This document shows, one piece after another, positions 30,640 through 40,343 of a stretch of 64,000 nucleotides of DNA. The DNA is from Roseomonas sp. GTDB taxonomy: Bacteria; Pseudomonadota; Alphaproteobacteria; Acetobacterales; Acetobacteraceae. The stretch is from assembly GCA_020249505.1 (NCBI GenBank), contig JADCFN010000003.1, positions 293,632 to 357,631 on the forward strand, read 5' to 3'. The first letter of the stretch is position 1. The number at the start of each line of letters is the position of its first letter. Position numbers and translations under genes: made by a program. The notes below the pieces were generated by a model. That model saw only the letters and a list, made by a program, of their open reading frames with translations. It was not told the origin of the DNA and did no database searches.

Positions 30640-31712
30640 TCCGCATCCTCCGGCGCCAGCGCCATGAAGCGGCGGCGATGCAGTGCAGCCGAGCCGAATT
30701 GATTGGCGATCACCATGCCGCGGCGGAGATAAAGCCCGACATCATATTCATCCGTATAGCCAATGCCGCCATGAAGTTGAATGCATTGGCGGAGCACCAT
30801 CAGCCCGCTTTCACCCGCGCGCGCCTTGGCCTTGGAAACCGCGGCCTTGCGCGCATCACCTGCCACGCCGCCATCCAAGGCCGCTGCCGCCGCTTCCACG
30901 GCAGCACGTGTCAGCGAGAGATGGATTTTCAGATCTGCCGCGCGATGCTGCAAGGATTGGAAAGTGCCGATGATACGACCGAATTGCTGGCGGGTTTTCA
31001 GATAGGCCAGCGTCATGTCAAAGGCGCGTTCCATCAGCCCAACCATGGCACCTGCCGTCATCAGTGCGGCCTCATCCAAGGCGTCATCCAAAACAGCGCT
31101 GATATCGGCGGCGATGGGTTGCTCTTTCGCGAGATTGGCGCGGAGCGTGCCGAAATACCCGCCATCCATGGTTTTTTCCAAGGCGAGATCAGCACCCGCC
31201 GCCGGCACGGCGTAAAGCGCCAAGCCAGCGCCTTCCCGCACCGGCAGCAAAAACACATCAGCACCGCCGGCTTGCGGGATGAAGACGCGCGGCGCATCAA
31301 CATTACCAGGCGCGGCCAGGGTATCAGCACGTTCCTGCCACGCCGTCAGCACCACTTGCTGGCCCGCGAGCAAAGGCCCGAGCAGCGATTGATCATCCGC
31401 GCCCGCCAGCAAACGCGCGGACAGCATCGTCGGGATCAGCGGTTCCGGCGCCAAGCCACCGGCGAGTTCTTCGGTAAGCGCAATGGCTTCCGAAACGCCA
31501 AGCCCGGCGCCGCCGGCGGCCTCATCTACCGCAAGCCCAATCCAGCCAAATTCGCCCATTTGCGCAAAGACGCGCTTGTCAAAACCAGGCGCGACAAAGC
31601 GCAGCCCGCGCACGCGCTTGCTGTCACCACCACGCGGCGCGACGGCACCCGCGCTATCGCGGATCATGCGGATGGATTCCGCGCGTTCTTCCAAAACCTC
31701 ACTCATGCCCAT
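30636..31712 (-). CDS. acyl-CoA dehydrogenase family protein
   Basis: FGWIGLAVDEAAGGAGLGVSEAIALTEELAGGLAPEPL…RQFGRIIGTFQSLQHRAADLK…QLHGGIGYTDEYDVGLYLRR. Confidence 0.92.
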   Translation of the reverse strand: MGMSEVLEERAESIRMIRDSAGAVAPRGGDSKRVRGLRFVAPGFDKRVFAQMGEFGWIGLAVDEAAGGAGLGVSEAIALTEELAGGLAPEPLIPTMLSARLLAGADDQSLLGPLLAGQQVVLTAWQERADTLAAPGNVDAPRVFIPQAGGADVFLLPVREGAGLALYAVPAAGADLALEKTMDGGYFGTLRANLAKEQPIAADISAVLDDALDEAALMTAGAMVGLMERAFDMTLAYLKTRQQFGRIIGTFQSLQHRAADLKIHLSLTRAAVEAAAAALDGGVAGDARKAAVSKAKARAGESGLMVLRQCIQLHGGIGYTDEYDVGLYLRRGMVIANQFGSAALHRRRFMALAPEDAE

Positions 31713-31739
31713 TTCCTCATTGCCCGCAGGGGCACCCTT

Positions 31740-32381
31740 CTAATTCGTGTGCAGCTTGGAGCCGCTGGCGGCCTGGATTTGATCAAAGGTCACACCGGGC
31801 GCCAAATCGCGCACAACAAAACCCTTGCCCTGCACCACATCCAGCACACCAAGATTGGTATAGACGCGGCTGACCGCACCAGGTGTTGTCAGCGGATAGG
31901 TGCAGCGTTCCACAATCTTGTGGCCGCCTTCCTTGGTGGTGTGTTCCATCACCACCCAAAGCCGCTTGGCGCCGGCGCCGAGATCCATCGCTCCACCCAC
32001 GGCGGGCGCTGAGTCATTTTCGCTGGTCGCCCAATTGGCGATATCGCCATTCGCGGCCACTTCAAAAGCGCCCAGCACGCAAAGATCAATATGCCCGCCA
32101 CGGATCATGGCGAAGCTATCGGCGTGGTGGAAATAAGAACCACCAGGGCGCAGCGTGACGGCCTGCTTGCCGGCATTCACCAGCCAAGGGTCCACCTTAT
32201 CCGGCGCGGGCGCTGGACCCATGCCTAGAATGCCGTTTTCCGAATGCAGAATTACTTCACGTTCCAGCGGCACGTAATTCGCGATCATGGTCGGAATGCC
32301 GATGCCAAGATTGACGAACCAGCCTTCCGGAATGTCTTCAGCGACACGGGCGGCCATTTGCTTACGGTCAAAGCCATTCAT
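31740..32381 (-). CDS. 3-oxoacid CoA-transferase subunit B
   Basis: GWFVNLGIGIPTMIANYVPLEREVILHSENGILGMGPAP with catalytic Glu context. Confidence 0.94.
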   Translation of the reverse strand: MNGFDRKQMAARVAEDIPEGWFVNLGIGIPTMIANYVPLEREVILHSENGILGMGPAPAPDKVDPWLVNAGKQAVTLRPGGSYFHHADSFAMIRGGHIDLCVLGAFEVAANGDIANWATSENDSAPAVGGAMDLGAGAKRLWVVMEHTTKEGGHKIVERCTYPLTTPGAVSRVYTNLGVLDVVQGKGFVVRDLAPGVTFDQIQAASGSKLHTN

Positions 32382-32408
32382 GGTCTGATCCCCTTCTTTC
32401 CTGCCTGC

Positions 32409-33089
32409 TCATGCCCATGCCGGGCCGCGGTCAACATGCAATACGCGCTTCACGAAAATGCCGGGCGTATGCACATTTTCCGGCACAATCTCACCCAATT
32501 CGCGGATGTGGCTCACCTGCGCGATGGTCATATCGGCCGCCATTGCCATCACCGGGTTGAAGTTCCGCCCGCTGGAACGATAGGTGAGGTTACCCCAACG
32601 ATCCCCTTCCCAGGCTTCCACCAGCGCCACATCGGCCTTCAGCGCATGCTCCATAACGTAGTTGCGCCCGTTGAATTCACGCTGTTCCTTGCCATTGGCG
32701 AGGATGGTGCCAACCGATGTTGCGGTGAAAAACGCCGGCACGCCGGCACCCGCCGCACGCATACGTTCGGCCATGGTGCCTTGGGGCACAATCTCAAGCT
32801 CGATCTTGCCTTGGCGGTAAAGCTCTTCAAACACCACGGAACCGGCGGAACGCGGGAAGGAACAGATAATCTTGCGCACACGGCCCAATTCCATCAGCCG
32901 TGCGAGGCCCACCCGCCCGGTGCCAGCGTTATTCGCCACGCAAGTCAGGTCTGTCGCGCCCTGTTCGATCAGCCCTTCAATCAATTGGTCAGGCTGGCCC
33001 ACGGCGCCAAAGCCACCGATCAGAACGGTTGATCCATCCTTGATGCCGGCCATGGCATCGGCCATGGATTGAACAATCTTGTTGATCAT
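32409..33089 (-). CDS. 3-oxoacid CoA-transferase subunit A
   Basis: GIKDGSTVLIGGFGAVGQPDQLIEGLIEQGATDLTCVANNAGTG. Confidence 0.94.
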   Translation of the reverse strand: MINKIVQSMADAMAGIKDGSTVLIGGFGAVGQPDQLIEGLIEQGATDLTCVANNAGTGRVGLARLMELGRVRKIICSFPRSAGSVVFEELYRQGKIELEIVPQGTMAERMRAAGAGVPAFFTATSVGTILANGKEQREFNGRNYVMEHALKADVALVEAWEGDRWGNLTYRSSGRNFNPVMAMAADMTIAQVSHIRELGEIVPENVHTPGIFVKRVLHVDRGPAWA

Positions 33090-33109
33090 GCGTCTTTTCC
33101 CATCATCAT

Positions 33110-33967
33110 TCAGGCAAAACGAAACAAGCCATTGCTGACCACAACCTTGTCGCGTTCCACGACGCGCGCGCGGAAGGCGGCACCACCTTCTTCATGCCAA
33201 ATCTCGGACCGGATCGTCTCACCAGGATAAACCGGGGAAGAAAAGCGCAAATCCATCTTCCCAAAGCTCGACGTGTCGTAGTTGCAAAGCGTCTTCAGCA
33301 GCGCATGGCAGACCGTGCCGAAGGTGCAAAGCCCATGCAGGATCGGGCGCGGGAAGCCAGCGGCAGCGGCGATTTTCGGGTCTATATGCAGCGGGTTCAA
33401 ATCCGTGTTTAGCCGATAGATCAGCGCCTGTTCCGGACGCGTCGCCAGATCAAGCGTGATATCCGGCGCGCGGTCCGGTTCAGCGTGTGGCTGCTTCACC
33501 GGCCCGCTCGGCCCACCAAAACCGCCATCGCCGCGCAGAAAGGATGTGCTGGTGAGTGTGGCCAGCAAATCGCCCGTCTTCGCGTCAATCACCTGGCGTT
33601 CGGAATACATGAGCGCGCCTTTACCCTCACCGCGATCCACCAAGCCCGTCACGCGCGAACGCCCGATGATTTCGCCTTCTGTCGGCAAGGGCTTGTGCAG
33701 AATCAAACCCTGTTCGCCATGGACAATCTTCACCCAATCCATACCGGTATCGGGATTCCGTGACCAAAACCCTGGCGCGCCCAGCACCACGGGCATGGAA
33801 GGCATGACTTTCAACCGAGGCTCATAAAGGAAATCGAGCTGCTGTTCATCCATAGGGTCCTGGCCGAGCCCGACAGAGAAATTATACATCGCCACATCCT
33901 GCCAGCGCAGATGCTGGCGCATTTCCGGGATGGGATAATTCAGCAGCTTTTCGTAGATGATTGGCAT
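33110..33967 (-). CDS. MaoC-like (R)-specific enoyl-CoA hydratase
   Basis: Double hot-dog architecture; RLNTDLNPLHIDPKIAAAAGFPRPILHGLCTFG hydratase-2 motif. Start MPIIYEKLLNYPIPE at 33967. Confidence 0.92.
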   Translation of the reverse strand: MPIIYEKLLNYPIPEMRQHLRWQDVAMYNFSVGLGQDPMDEQQLDFLYEPRLKVMPSMPVVLGAPGFWSRNPDTGMDWVKIVHGEQGLILHKPLPTEGEIIGRSRVTGLVDRGEGKGALMYSERQVIDAKTGDLLATLTSTSFLRGDGGFGGPSGPVKQPHAEPDRAPDITLDLATRPEQALIYRLNTDLNPLHIDPKIAAAAGFPRPILHGLCTFGTVCHALLKTLCNYDTSSFGKMDLRFSSPVYPGETIRSEIWHEEGGAAFRARVVERDKVVVSNGLFRFA

Positions 33968-33968
33968 T

Positions 33969-36110
33969 TCAATGCCCTTCCTCAATTTCAATCACCGCAT
34001 CCGCGGCAAAGGCGCCCTGCCCTGCCGGCAGCACCAGCATGGGGTTCACATCAACCGATGCCAAACGCGGCCCGGCGGCCACGGCGAAACGCGATAGTGC
34101 AGCAAGTGCGCCCGCAAGCGCCTTCACATCGGCCTTGGGTTTGCCGCGCGCGCCATCCAACAACGGAAAGCCCTTCAGCGAACGGATCATGGTGTCCGCT
34201 TCGCTTTCATTGAAGGGGCAGCGGCGGAAGGCAACATCCTTTAGTATTTCAATGAACACGCCCCCAAGCCCGACCATGGCCACAGGACCGAAGACGGGGT
34301 CTCGCAGCACGCCAAACGCCATTTCCACGCCGCCATTGATCTGCTTCGCAATCAATACGCCTTCCAGGCGCGCCTTTGGGGCATGTTGAGCAGCACGCGC
34401 CAGCAGCGTTGCATGCGCTTCACGTACCGCGGCGGCATCCGCGATATTCAAAATCACACCACCGATTTCGCTCTTGTGCAGAATATCGGGGGAGAGGATT
34501 TTCGCTACCACCGGATAACCCATGGCATCGGCGGCGCGCACCGCATCTTCAACATTAGCACACGCTTGTTCTGGCACCGCAGGCACGCCCGCTTCGGCCA
34601 AAAGGCGCTTGGCTTCGGCTTCCGTTGGGGTTTGCGCGGGCAAGGACACATTCGGCAGCGCGCCCACAGCACCCGCTTCCTGCCGCACGAAATAAGCGCC
34701 GAAGCGGCCCATGGCGGCAATGGCATTCACGGCCCGCGTTGGGTCCTCAAAAACAAGGAAGCCGTCTTCTTCATATTCGCGCACTTTCTCGCGCGAACAA
34801 ATCGCCGACAGCACCCAAAGCCGATCGCGCCGTTTGGCGATGGCATCGCGCATAAAGGGCCGCAACTTTGGCGCCATGGAGGTTGAACCACCTGTCTGCG
34901 TCAAGAACACCAGTACGGAAGGATAGCCGCCATCACCCGCGGTCGCTTCCAGGAAATCGCCGAAAAGCTCGGTCTGGTTCACCGCCTGCGCTGTGCAATC
35001 CACCGGGTTGCGCGGGGCGCAGAAGCTGATCAGGCCGCGCAGCTTGTCCTGTGCTGCCTGCGGCATTTCCGGCATGGGCAGGCCGACCGCTTCCGATGCA
35101 TCGGAAATCAGCACACCAGCGCCACCACTTACGGTCAGCACACCAAGGGAATTATTGGCCGGATAAATGCGCCGCGATGCCGCGTAAGCGATATCAAGCA
35201 TTTCTTCCGTCGTGCGCGCGCGCAAGACGCCGAATTCATCCAGCACGGCCTGCGTCACGGCATCATCACCCGCGATGGAGGCAGTGTGGGATTTCGCCGC
35301 AGCACCGCCCAAAGCGCTCGCGCCGACCTTCATCATGATGACGGGCTTGCGATTGCGCCGCGCGAGATCAAGCGCCGCGACAAAGCCCGCACTTTCGCGA
35401 ATGCCTTCCGCATAGGCGCAAATCACTTCCACTTCTGGCGCCTGGGCCATCCAGCCAATTGCCTCACCTAAGGAGACATCAGCTTCGTTGCCGGTGGTCA
35501 CGCATACGGTTGTGCCAAGCCCGCGTTGCCGCGCCACGGCAAACACATGCGTGCCATAGGCGCCGGATTGGGACGCGATGCCGATATTCCCGCGAATGGG
35601 CCAGCCCTGTTCGAAGGAAAGCGAGAAGATCGGATAAAAACCAATCGCGGCATTGAACAGGCCAAGGCAATTCGGCCCCAGCATGCGCATGCCATGCCGC
35701 CGTGCGGCAGCGACCAGCCTTTCCTGCATCGCAGCCCCAGCCTCATCCACCTCAGCGAAGCCGGCGGTGAAGACAATGGCGGATTTGCAGCCGCGCGCGC
35801 CCAGATCATCCATGGCCTGGATCGCGGCCTCACCTGGTACGGCAATGATCGCGGCGTCCGGCACTTCGGGCAAAGCGGCCACGGAAGCAAAGGCCGGCAG
35901 GCCCTGCACGGTCGGGCGATTCGGGTTCACCGGCAAAAGCCGGCCCTGGAAGCCCTGGCTTTGCATGTAGGCAATGGGCCGTCCGCCAATGCGGGTGGCG
36001 TCATCAGAAGCACCAATCACGGCAACGGAACGCGGGCGGATCATCGCATCTAGTGCCGCGAAGTTGGCGGCGGGGTTTACGGCACTCAAAGGGCCGCCTT
36101 CGGCGGGCAT
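33969..36110 (-). CDS. acetate--CoA ligase family protein (NDP-forming type acyl-CoA synthetase)
   Basis: RSVAVIGASDDATRIGGRPIAYMQSQGF, GPNCLGLFN, FASQSGAYG-like region, ATP-grasp part GYPVVAKILSPDILHKSEIGGVILN. Confidence 0.92.
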   Translation of the reverse strand: MPAEGGPLSAVNPAANFAALDAMIRPRSVAVIGASDDATRIGGRPIAYMQSQGFQGRLLPVNPNRPTVQGLPAFASVAALPEVPDAAIIAVPGEAAIQAMDDLGARGCKSAIVFTAGFAEVDEAGAAMQERLVAAARRHGMRMLGPNCLGLFNAAIGFYPIFSLSFEQGWPIRGNIGIASQSGAYGTHVFAVARQRGLGTTVCVTTGNEADVSLGEAIGWMAQAPEVEVICAYAEGIRESAGFVAALDLARRNRKPVIMMKVGASALGGAAAKSHTASIAGDDAVTQAVLDEFGVLRARTTEEMLDIAYAASRRIYPANNSLGVLTVSGGAGVLISDASEAVGLPMPEMPQAAQDKLRGLISFCAPRNPVDCTAQAVNQTELFGDFLEATAGDGGYPSVLVFLTQTGGSTSMAPKLRPFMRDAIAKRRDRLWVLSAICSREKVREYEEDGFLVFEDPTRAVNAIAAMGRFGAYFVRQEAGAVGALPNVSLPAQTPTEAEAKRLLAEAGVPAVPEQACANVEDAVRAADAMGYPVVAKILSPDILHKSEIGGVILNIADAAAVREAHATLLARAAQHAPKARLEGVLIAKQINGGVEMAFGVLRDPVFGPVAMVGLGGVFIEILKDVAFRRCPFNESEADTMIRSLKGFPLLDGARGKPKADVKALAGALAALSRFAVAAGPRLASVDVNPMLVLPAGQGAFAADAVIEIEEGH

Positions 36111-36175
36111 CGCGTCTTCCTCCTGCAATCGGGGGCAGGGTGGCGCCAGCGCGCCCTTGCGGCAAGGGGTTGTCT

Positions 36176-37435
36176 TCAAAGAAAGAAGAACGCCAGCGCC
36201 CCCACAGCGCCGGCCGCCAAGGAAAGCCCAGCATAGGCCACACCATAGCGCCCACCACCCAAGGCAAGGGCATAGCCAGCTTTGGCGCAGATATTGACCG
36301 CAACCGCCATCAGTACCGCCTGGGCGGCGAATTCCAGGCTGATCGTCCCCGGCGCCAGCAGTGGCACGGAAAGCGCCACCGCATCCACATCGGCAAGGCC
36401 GGTGATGGCCGCCACGGCCAATACCGCCTCTGGCCCCAGCCTCTCGGCGGCCAATTTGGAAATCAGCACCACGGCGGCGAGCAGCAGGGCGATTTTCAAC
36501 ACCGCAATGAGTTCGAAGGGATTGTCAGGCATGCTGGCCGCGGCGCCATCCGCCCCCGTGCGCCGCGCCAGGACAAAACCGGCCAAGGCCATGCCAAGCG
36601 CCGCGACGCCCAGGGGGGCAAACAAATACGCCGCAACGGCCGGCGCGATGAAGGCCACAATGCCGATGGTGCGCAGGCAGGAAACCGCGCCCGCCATGAG
36701 CGCCCCAGCAGCCAGCGCCAAACCCGCGCCCCCTGACGCTGCCGCGCGCGCATTGGCAAGCGTGACAGCCGTGGACGACACCAAGCCCCCCGCCGCGCCG
36801 CTGAACAGCAAGCCGCGTTCCGGCCCCATCAGCCTGACCGCGAGGTAGCCCAGGTAGGAAATCGCCGCGAGCAGAATGGCGAAGCGCCAAATCTTGGCCG
36901 GGTTCAGGCCACCCAGCAGGGCAATCGGTTCATCGGGGATCAGCGGCATGACCAGCAAGGTCATGGACAGCAGCATGAGCGCGGAGCGCAACTCGGACCA
37001 AGTGATGCGCTTCATCAGCCCATGCAGGCTCTCACGCGAGGCCAGGATGGCGGTCATGGCAACAGCCGCCGCACCAGCCACGGCCATATCTCCCAGCACC
37101 GCGAGCGCACCCAAGCCATAGGTGCCAAGCGCGGCGACCAGGCTGGTGGCCGAGACCTTGTTCTCAGCCTCCGCTTCGCGCAGCGCGAAGGGCAATTGCG
37201 CGGCAAGCAACGCCGCGAGCCCAAAGCCCAGCAGCAGCGCGCCCCCCGCTTGCCCAAGGGCTGCGGCCAGCGCCGCCATGACGCCGCCGAAAAGCCCGGT
37301 CAGCGCAAAGGTCCGCACGCCAGCGGTACGCCTGCCCGGCGCTTCCTGCCTTTCGCGCCAATGCCGTTCCGTGCCCACCAGCAAACCAATGGCAAGGGCG
37401 GCGGCCAGGCGATGGATCAGCTCCTCAGTGCCCAT
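36176..37435 (-). CDS. MgtC/SapB family (DUF4010-containing) membrane protein
   Basis: MGTEELIHRLAAALAIGLLVGTERHWRERQEAPGRRTAGVRTFALTGLFG; many TM helices. Start trimmed to 37435. Confidence 0.85.
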   Translation of the reverse strand: MGTEELIHRLAAALAIGLLVGTERHWRERQEAPGRRTAGVRTFALTGLFGGVMAALAAALGQAGGALLLGFGLAALLAAQLPFALREAEAENKVSATSLVAALGTYGLGALAVLGDMAVAGAAAVAMTAILASRESLHGLMKRITWSELRSALMLLSMTLLVMPLIPDEPIALLGGLNPAKIWRFAILLAAISYLGYLAVRLMGPERGLLFSGAAGGLVSSTAVTLANARAAASGGAGLALAAGALMAGAVSCLRTIGIVAFIAPAVAAYLFAPLGVAALGMALAGFVLARRTGADGAAASMPDNPFELIAVLKIALLLAAVVLISKLAAERLGPEAVLAVAAITGLADVDAVALSVPLLAPGTISLEFAAQAVLMAVAVNICAKAGYALALGGGRYGVAYAGLSLAAGAVGALAFFFL

Positions 37436-37506
37436 CGCGCCATAAGGCGCCAAGCGCTGCGCTATCGCAAGCGGAAAGCTTGCGCGCCTAGGGGCATCGC
37501 GGCCAT

Positions 37507-38337
37507 ATGAGGCGGATGTCGCTCTCCTTCTCCCGCGCGGAATTGCAGCGCTATTCCCGCCATATCCTGCTTCGTGAAGTGGGCGCGGTTGGCCAGGCCA
37601 AGCTGCGTGCCGCACGCGTGCTGATTGTGGGCGCCGGGGGCTTGGGATCGCCATTGGCGCTTTATCTGGCCGCGGCGGGGATTGGTACGCTCGGCCTTGT
37701 GGATCATGACGCGCTGGAGCTTTCGAATTTGCAGCGCCAGGTGGCGCATACCACCGCGCGGATTGGGGAGAACAAAGCCGCGAGCGCGGCCGAGACGCTC
37801 AAGGCGCTGAACCCGGAAGTGGCGGTGGATATCCATGCGCGACGGATGGATGCGACGGCGGCGCGCGATTTGATCCCCCATTATGATGTGATCTGCGACG
37901 GGACGGATAATTTCGAGACGCGCTTTCTATTGGGCGATGCCTGCCATTTGCTCGGCAAGCCCTTGGTGAGTGCGGCGGTCCTCCGCTTTGAAGGCCAGCT
38001 TTCGGTGTTTCATGGCCATGATGGCGCGAACCCCTGCCATCGCTGCCTGCACCCGGAACCACCGCCGCCCGGCCTGGTGCCGACCTGTTCCGAAGCGGGC
38101 GTGCTTGGCGCCGTAACGGGGGTAATGGGCACGCTGCAAGCGACCGAGGTGTTGAAGCTGATCCTTGGCATTGGCGATCCGCTGATCGGCAAGCTGTTGC
38201 TTTGGGATGCACTTGATGCGCGGTTTCGCACGGTGCGGCTGAAGCGCGACCCGGCCTGTGCGCTTTGTGGGCCGGAAGCGACCATCCGCGATCTTTCCGC
38301 CCATGAAAACGCGGCCGCGCCGGCCTGCCACGCATGA
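37507..38337 (+). CDS. moeB: HesA/MoeB/ThiF family adenylyltransferase
   Basis: RYSRHILLREVGAVGQAKLRAARVLIVGAGGLGSPLALYLAAAGIGTLGLVDHDALELSNLQRQ; CHRC and CALC zinc Cys pairs. Confidence 0.92.
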   Translation: MRRMSLSFSRAELQRYSRHILLREVGAVGQAKLRAARVLIVGAGGLGSPLALYLAAAGIGTLGLVDHDALELSNLQRQVAHTTARIGENKAASAAETLKALNPEVAVDIHARRMDATAARDLIPHYDVICDGTDNFETRFLLGDACHLLGKPLVSAAVLRFEGQLSVFHGHDGANPCHRCLHPEPPPPGLVPTCSEAGVLGAVTGVMGTLQATEVLKLILGIGDPLIGKLLLWDALDARFRTVRLKRDPACALCGPEATIRDLSAHENAAAPACHA

Positions 38338-38717
38338 GCGAAAAGCGCCCCCCGCTTGGGATTTTGCTGCTGGATGGCGGGCATGAACGCGCCCATTACG
38401 CCCTGGTGATGGCGAGCGGCGCGGCCGCCCTTGGCCGCGATGTGGTGCTTTTCGCCACCAATGGCGGCTGCCGGCTGCTTTTGGCCGATTGCCCGCTACT
38501 GCAAGACCCGCGTGAAGCCCATTTGGCGGCGCGCGGCGTGGCTGGGATAGGTACACTGCTGTCTGCCATCAGCGCCCTTGGCGTGCAGCGCATGGTGTGT
38601 GAGGCCGGGCTTAAGGCCGAGGATTTGGGCGCCGCCCCCTTTGCCCCTGGGGTGGAACGGGCTGGGGTGGCAAGTTTTCTCGCGGCCGTTGGCGCTGGGC
38701 AGATCGTCAGCCTGTGA
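38334..38717 (+). CDS. DsrE family protein
   Basis: ILLLDGGHERAHYALVMASGAAALGRDVVLFATNGG…RMVCEAGLKAEDL; 4-bp overlap with moeB. Confidence 0.75.
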   Translation: MSEKRPPLGILLLDGGHERAHYALVMASGAAALGRDVVLFATNGGCRLLLADCPLLQDPREAHLAARGVAGIGTLLSAISALGVQRMVCEAGLKAEDLGAAPFAPGVERAGVASFLAAVGAGQIVSL

Positions 38718-38830
38718 CCCATCGGTGACGGGTCTCAGGATTCCTACCTGAGCTTCAGGCGCGAAAGCTTTGATTCATCGAACGATTCTATCAGACTTCT
38801 GCCTAAATCTTGTCATGATTGCCGTGGCAA

Positions 38831-38852
38831 ATACCCCACATGCTGTGGGTAT
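38831..38852. repeat. intergenic inverted repeat ATACCCCACA-TGC-TGTGGGTAT (one-base bulge)
   Basis: CCCACA/TGTGGG arms around TGC, extended by ATAC/GTAT through a bulged C. Confidence 0.6.
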
Positions 38853-39041
38853 CGGGTAACGCTTGACCTGCCCTGTTCAAATGGCATAGGCGAAATTGTC
38901 GCGATTGTGTTTCTGGATGTTTCTGGCAGCCAGGGCGTGGTCAGCGGGACGGTTTGGGCTTGGCTGATGCGGGGGCATCGGCGGGGCTCTTGGGGGGCCG
39001 TTTCGGGGCGCAAATCCCAGACCCGATGGAGTTTATAGGGG

Positions 39042-40262
39042 ATGCACGGGTTTCGACTGGGCTATGGCCGTTTTCTGTTAATAGGGCTGCTGCTGGCAGT
39101 GCTTTCGGCTTGCGCTGATGGCGGCGGGCGCCACGCCAATGGGCCATTCTATAACCGCCCTGATAGTACGTCCCCACCCGGACCGCCCGGTGATCCCTGG
39201 GGGCCTTGGATTCGCGATGCGTCCCGCCGGTTTGACGTGCCTGACCTTTGGATCCGCGAAGTGATGCGCCAGGAGAGCGGTGGCCGGCCAGGTGCGACCT
39301 CTCGCGTGGGCGCCATGGGGCTGATGCAGGTGATGCCCGGCACCTACCGGGAATTGGCGCAGCGCTATAATCTGGGGCCTGATCCCTATCACCCATATGA
39401 TAATTTGCAGGCGGGTGCTGCTTATCTCCGTGAGATGTATCAGCTTTATGGCAACCCAGCCTTTCTAGCGGCGTATAATGCCGGGCCGAGGCGGTTGGAG
39501 GATTACTTGTGGGGCGGACGCGGCCTGCCGGATGAAACGCGCAATTACGTCGCCCGCGTCGGGCCACGCATCGCGAGCACGGCGCCAGCGCGCCGCGCCC
39601 CGGCCGAGGTTTATGCTGCGGCAGATATCGGCACGAGCATCCCGCGCGGACCACGCCGGATGGATGGCGGCACGATGGTGGCGCTGAACCAACAGCGCAG
39701 CCCAGCGCCAACGGTGCAAGTCGCCCAGGCCGCCGCCCCAGCCCCGGCTGCTCCGACGGGGACGCAGGTGGCAAGCCTTGGGAATGTGGTTCGCATGGAC
39801 CCCATCCCCGATGGCAGTACCTTCACCCCTGCAGAACGTCGGCGTGCCGGGCTTGATTCCGGTAGTTCAGCGCTCGCTTCGGCTTCCGTGGCGCCACCCG
39901 CGCCACGTCAGGCACCGGCCGCCGCACCATCGCGCAGTGGCCTTGGGCTTATCAGCTCTGCCCAGGCAGCGCCGGCTTCAGCCTTGGGCCGCCCCGGGTC
40001 CGTGCCCGCGCCGAGCAGTGGCGGCAATGGCTGGGCAGTGAGCCTTGGGCGCTTTGCCTCGGAAAATCTGGCGCGTAGCGCGGCTTCATCGGCGCGGTCT
40101 TCGGCCGGTGGCAATGGGCAGGCGGAGGTGGTGCGGGTCGCGCAGGGCAATAACGCTGCCTTCACCGCACGGGTGAAGGGGCTGACACGCGCCCAAGCCG
40201 AACAGACCTGCCAGAAGCTGCGCTCAGCCGGGAATTGCACGCTGGTGGCGCCCGGCGCCTAA
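39042..40262 (+). CDS. lytic transglycosylase lipoprotein with C-terminal SPOR-like domain
   Basis: Lipobox LLAVLSAC; SLT motifs VMRQESGGRPGATSRVGAMGLMQVMPGTYRELAQRYNL, FLAAYNAGPRRLEDYL; C-terminal WAVSLGRFASENLARSAAS…FTARVKGLTRAQAEQTCQKLRSAGNCTLV. Confidence 0.9.
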   Translation: MHGFRLGYGRFLLIGLLLAVLSACADGGGRHANGPFYNRPDSTSPPGPPGDPWGPWIRDASRRFDVPDLWIREVMRQESGGRPGATSRVGAMGLMQVMPGTYRELAQRYNLGPDPYHPYDNLQAGAAYLREMYQLYGNPAFLAAYNAGPRRLEDYLWGGRGLPDETRNYVARVGPRIASTAPARRAPAEVYAAADIGTSIPRGPRRMDGGTMVALNQQRSPAPTVQVAQAAAPAPAAPTGTQVASLGNVVRMDPIPDGSTFTPAERRRAGLDSGSSALASASVAPPAPRQAPAAAPSRSGLGLISSAQAAPASALGRPGSVPAPSSGGNGWAVSLGRFASENLARSAASSARSSAGGNGQAEVVRVAQGNNAAFTARVKGLTRAQAEQTCQKLRSAGNCTLVAPGA

Positions 40263-40343
40263 GGGCGCAGGCGCAAGGCGTTAGCGCTTGACGTGCCCGG
40301 CCGCCAAGTGAAGCATGCCCGTGCCGCGTGACCGGGAATTGCT

